Shown piece after piece: positions 15,255 to 15,829 of a stretch of DNA of 15,829 nt. The translations under genes were made by a program, and so were the position numbers. The first letter of the stretch is position 1. Each line of letters starts with the position of its first letter. This DNA comes from UPXZ01 sp047973025 (GTDB taxonomy: Bacteria; Bacteroidota; Bacteroidia; Bacteroidales; Paludibacteraceae): assembly GCA_047973025.1 (NCBI GenBank), contig JBKEBE010000087.1:1-15829 (forward strand), given 5' to 3'. Below the pieces are notes generated by a model. It saw only the letters and a program-made list of their open reading frames with translations, did not search any database and was not told the DNA's origin.

Positions 15255-15262
15255 CAAAGATA
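15255..15262 (-). promoter_or_regulatory. Candidate -7 element of the metal-handling unit
   Basis: The minus strand reads TATCTTTG, an exact TAnnTTTG match, 10 bp upstream of the ATG at 15244, which would give a very short 5' leader. No -33 TTTG is clear at the normal spacing. Its position supports the start at 15244 rather than 15277. Confidence 0.5.
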
Positions 15263-15277
15263 AAGCATAAAGTTCAT

Positions 15278-15593
15278 TTAGAGTAAAAAAAAAATGATTA
15301 ATTAGAATAGATTTAAACAATTTTCACTATTTCGTTGAAAAACACTAAACATATTTCGATTCCATGTGTTTGAACAATAAAACACATCGGTTGAATTTTT
15401 AGCTTATTTTTAGCTTACAACAAACATTATGGCTATCGCGTAAGATTTTTGACAACATTTTAGTTTATTTTGTGAGTTTCCTCCCGGATATTTTTTCTCC
15501 GAAAAACCTTATTTGTAAGCTTCATTTATAGCGTCTAAAAAATTAGGCAATGGATGATTCTCATACGTACTTAATAATTAGAGATTATCTAAA
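15278..15593. other. Intergenic region without a gene, with short repeats
   Basis: No protein gene is supported on either strand. It contains a perfect 8-bp inverted repeat, ATGTGTTT with AAACACAT (15364-15371 and 15380-15387, 8-nt loop), and a perfect tandem duplication of TTTTTAGCTTA (15396-15417). It separates the metal unit from the transposase remnant and may include the end of the insertion sequence; I cannot define a terminal inverted repeat because the other end is outside the window. Confidence 0.55.
15396..15417. repeat. 11-bp tandem duplication
   Basis: TTTTTAGCTTA occurs twice without a gap (15396-15406 and 15407-15417), identical in both copies. The period is close to one DNA helical turn. 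Confidence 0.8.
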
Positions 15594-15829
15594 TTAGATT
15601 ACTATAGCGTTAGTTTTCAATGAGATCGAGAAATTGTGTAGTCCGCAGGCAATAAGCATCACTTTGTGTGCAAAGCCAAACTTTCGACATCTGAAAGTGT
15701 CTTTCACAATTCTCCATTTCTTAGCTCTTCCAATGGCATGTTCAACACCAATGCGGATGGAAGATATTTCTTTGTTCTGCTCTTTTTGTTCTTTAGTAAG
15801 TTCTTTACCTTTTGGTTTCTTTGTGGGCA
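15594..15829 (-). CDS. IS5-like DDE transposase, C-terminal part (cut by window edge)
   Basis: The last 77 residues of a frame open to the window edge (in phase at 15827) are visible on the minus strand, ending at a TAA at 15594-15596. The segment ISSIRIGVEHAIGRAKKWRI (21-40 of the visible part) matches the C-terminal block of DDE_Tnp_4/IS5-type transposases, in which the Glu of VEHAIGR is the third catalytic acidic residue. KFGFAHKVMLIACGLHNF follows, again typical. The region before VEH is rich in Lys and Glu. The first two catalytic Asp residues lie outside the window, so I cannot say whether the element is intact. The element marks a likely boundary of the conserved block to its left. Confidence 0.85.
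   Translation of the reverse strand, partial: PTKKPKGKELTKEQKEQNKEISSIRIGVEHAIGRAKKWRIVKDTFRCRKFGFAHKVMLIACGLHNFSISLKTNAIVI

Noticed and set aside
1..15829. tRNA, rRNA or CRISPR array
   Set aside because: Reading by eye I found no cloverleaf, no rRNA-like block and no regularly spaced direct repeats with spacers; the only regular repeat is the 24-bp coding repeat at 11826-11893.

Overview
The window looks like a stretch of chromosome from a member of the Bacteroidota, most likely order Bacteroidales. The evidence is AT-rich intergenic DNA, almost no purine-rich ribosome binding sites, several matches to the Bacteroidota -7 promoter element (TAnnTTTG), and family content typical of the phylum: a TonB-dependent receptor with an N-terminal carboxypeptidase-like domain, an LptE-family lipoprotein, a DUF3109 protein, and a SecG with a long polar tail. 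The genus cannot be fixed from this sequence. Every gene I can support lies on the minus strand, so transcription runs from high to low coordinates.

Layout from low to high coordinates: (1) 1-298 has no gene, only small inverted repeats. (2) 299-874 is a small outer-membrane beta-barrel protein, then tex (987-3113) and a YhdH/AcuI-type oxidoreductase (3189-4184) with its own candidate promoter. (3) 4259-4289 is an intrinsic terminator that closes a unit made of cinA (4319-5608), a DUF3109 cysteine-rich protein (5652-6233) and a TRIC/UPF0126 membrane protein (6274-6906). (4) A strong terminator at 6912-6950 closes the envelope unit secG (6973-7365), a TPR-like protein (7376-8017), lptE (8071-8589) and a sigma-54 activator without a sensory domain (8676-9950). 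(5) A GNAT acetyltransferase (10119-10655) and menA (10717-11625) form a small unit with a candidate promoter upstream of menA. (6) 11708-15262 is a metal-handling block: a secreted Cys/Lys repeat protein with its own promoter and terminator, a secreted HMA-domain protein, a TonB-dependent receptor with a histidine-rich stretch, and a membrane-anchored Cys/His-rich protein. (7) 15278-15593 has no gene, and the window ends in the C-terminal part of an IS5-like DDE transposase.

The most interesting part is region 6. Four neighbouring exported proteins all carry soft-metal ligands (CC, CxxC, HxHHH, HxH). In transcription order they are: membrane-anchored Cys/His protein, outer-membrane receptor, periplasmic HMA carrier, then the Cys-repeat protein from a separate promoter. 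I infer copper or a similar metal, but the sequence does not prove which metal or which direction of transport. The gap between the first two genes holds nested inverted repeats. The outer one pairs the stop-codon region of the upstream gene with the region just before the receptor's ATG, which could couple translation of the two.

The rest is mostly housekeeping: quinone biosynthesis (menA), protein export (secG), lipopolysaccharide transport (lptE), nucleotide repair (cinA) and transcription accessory function (tex).
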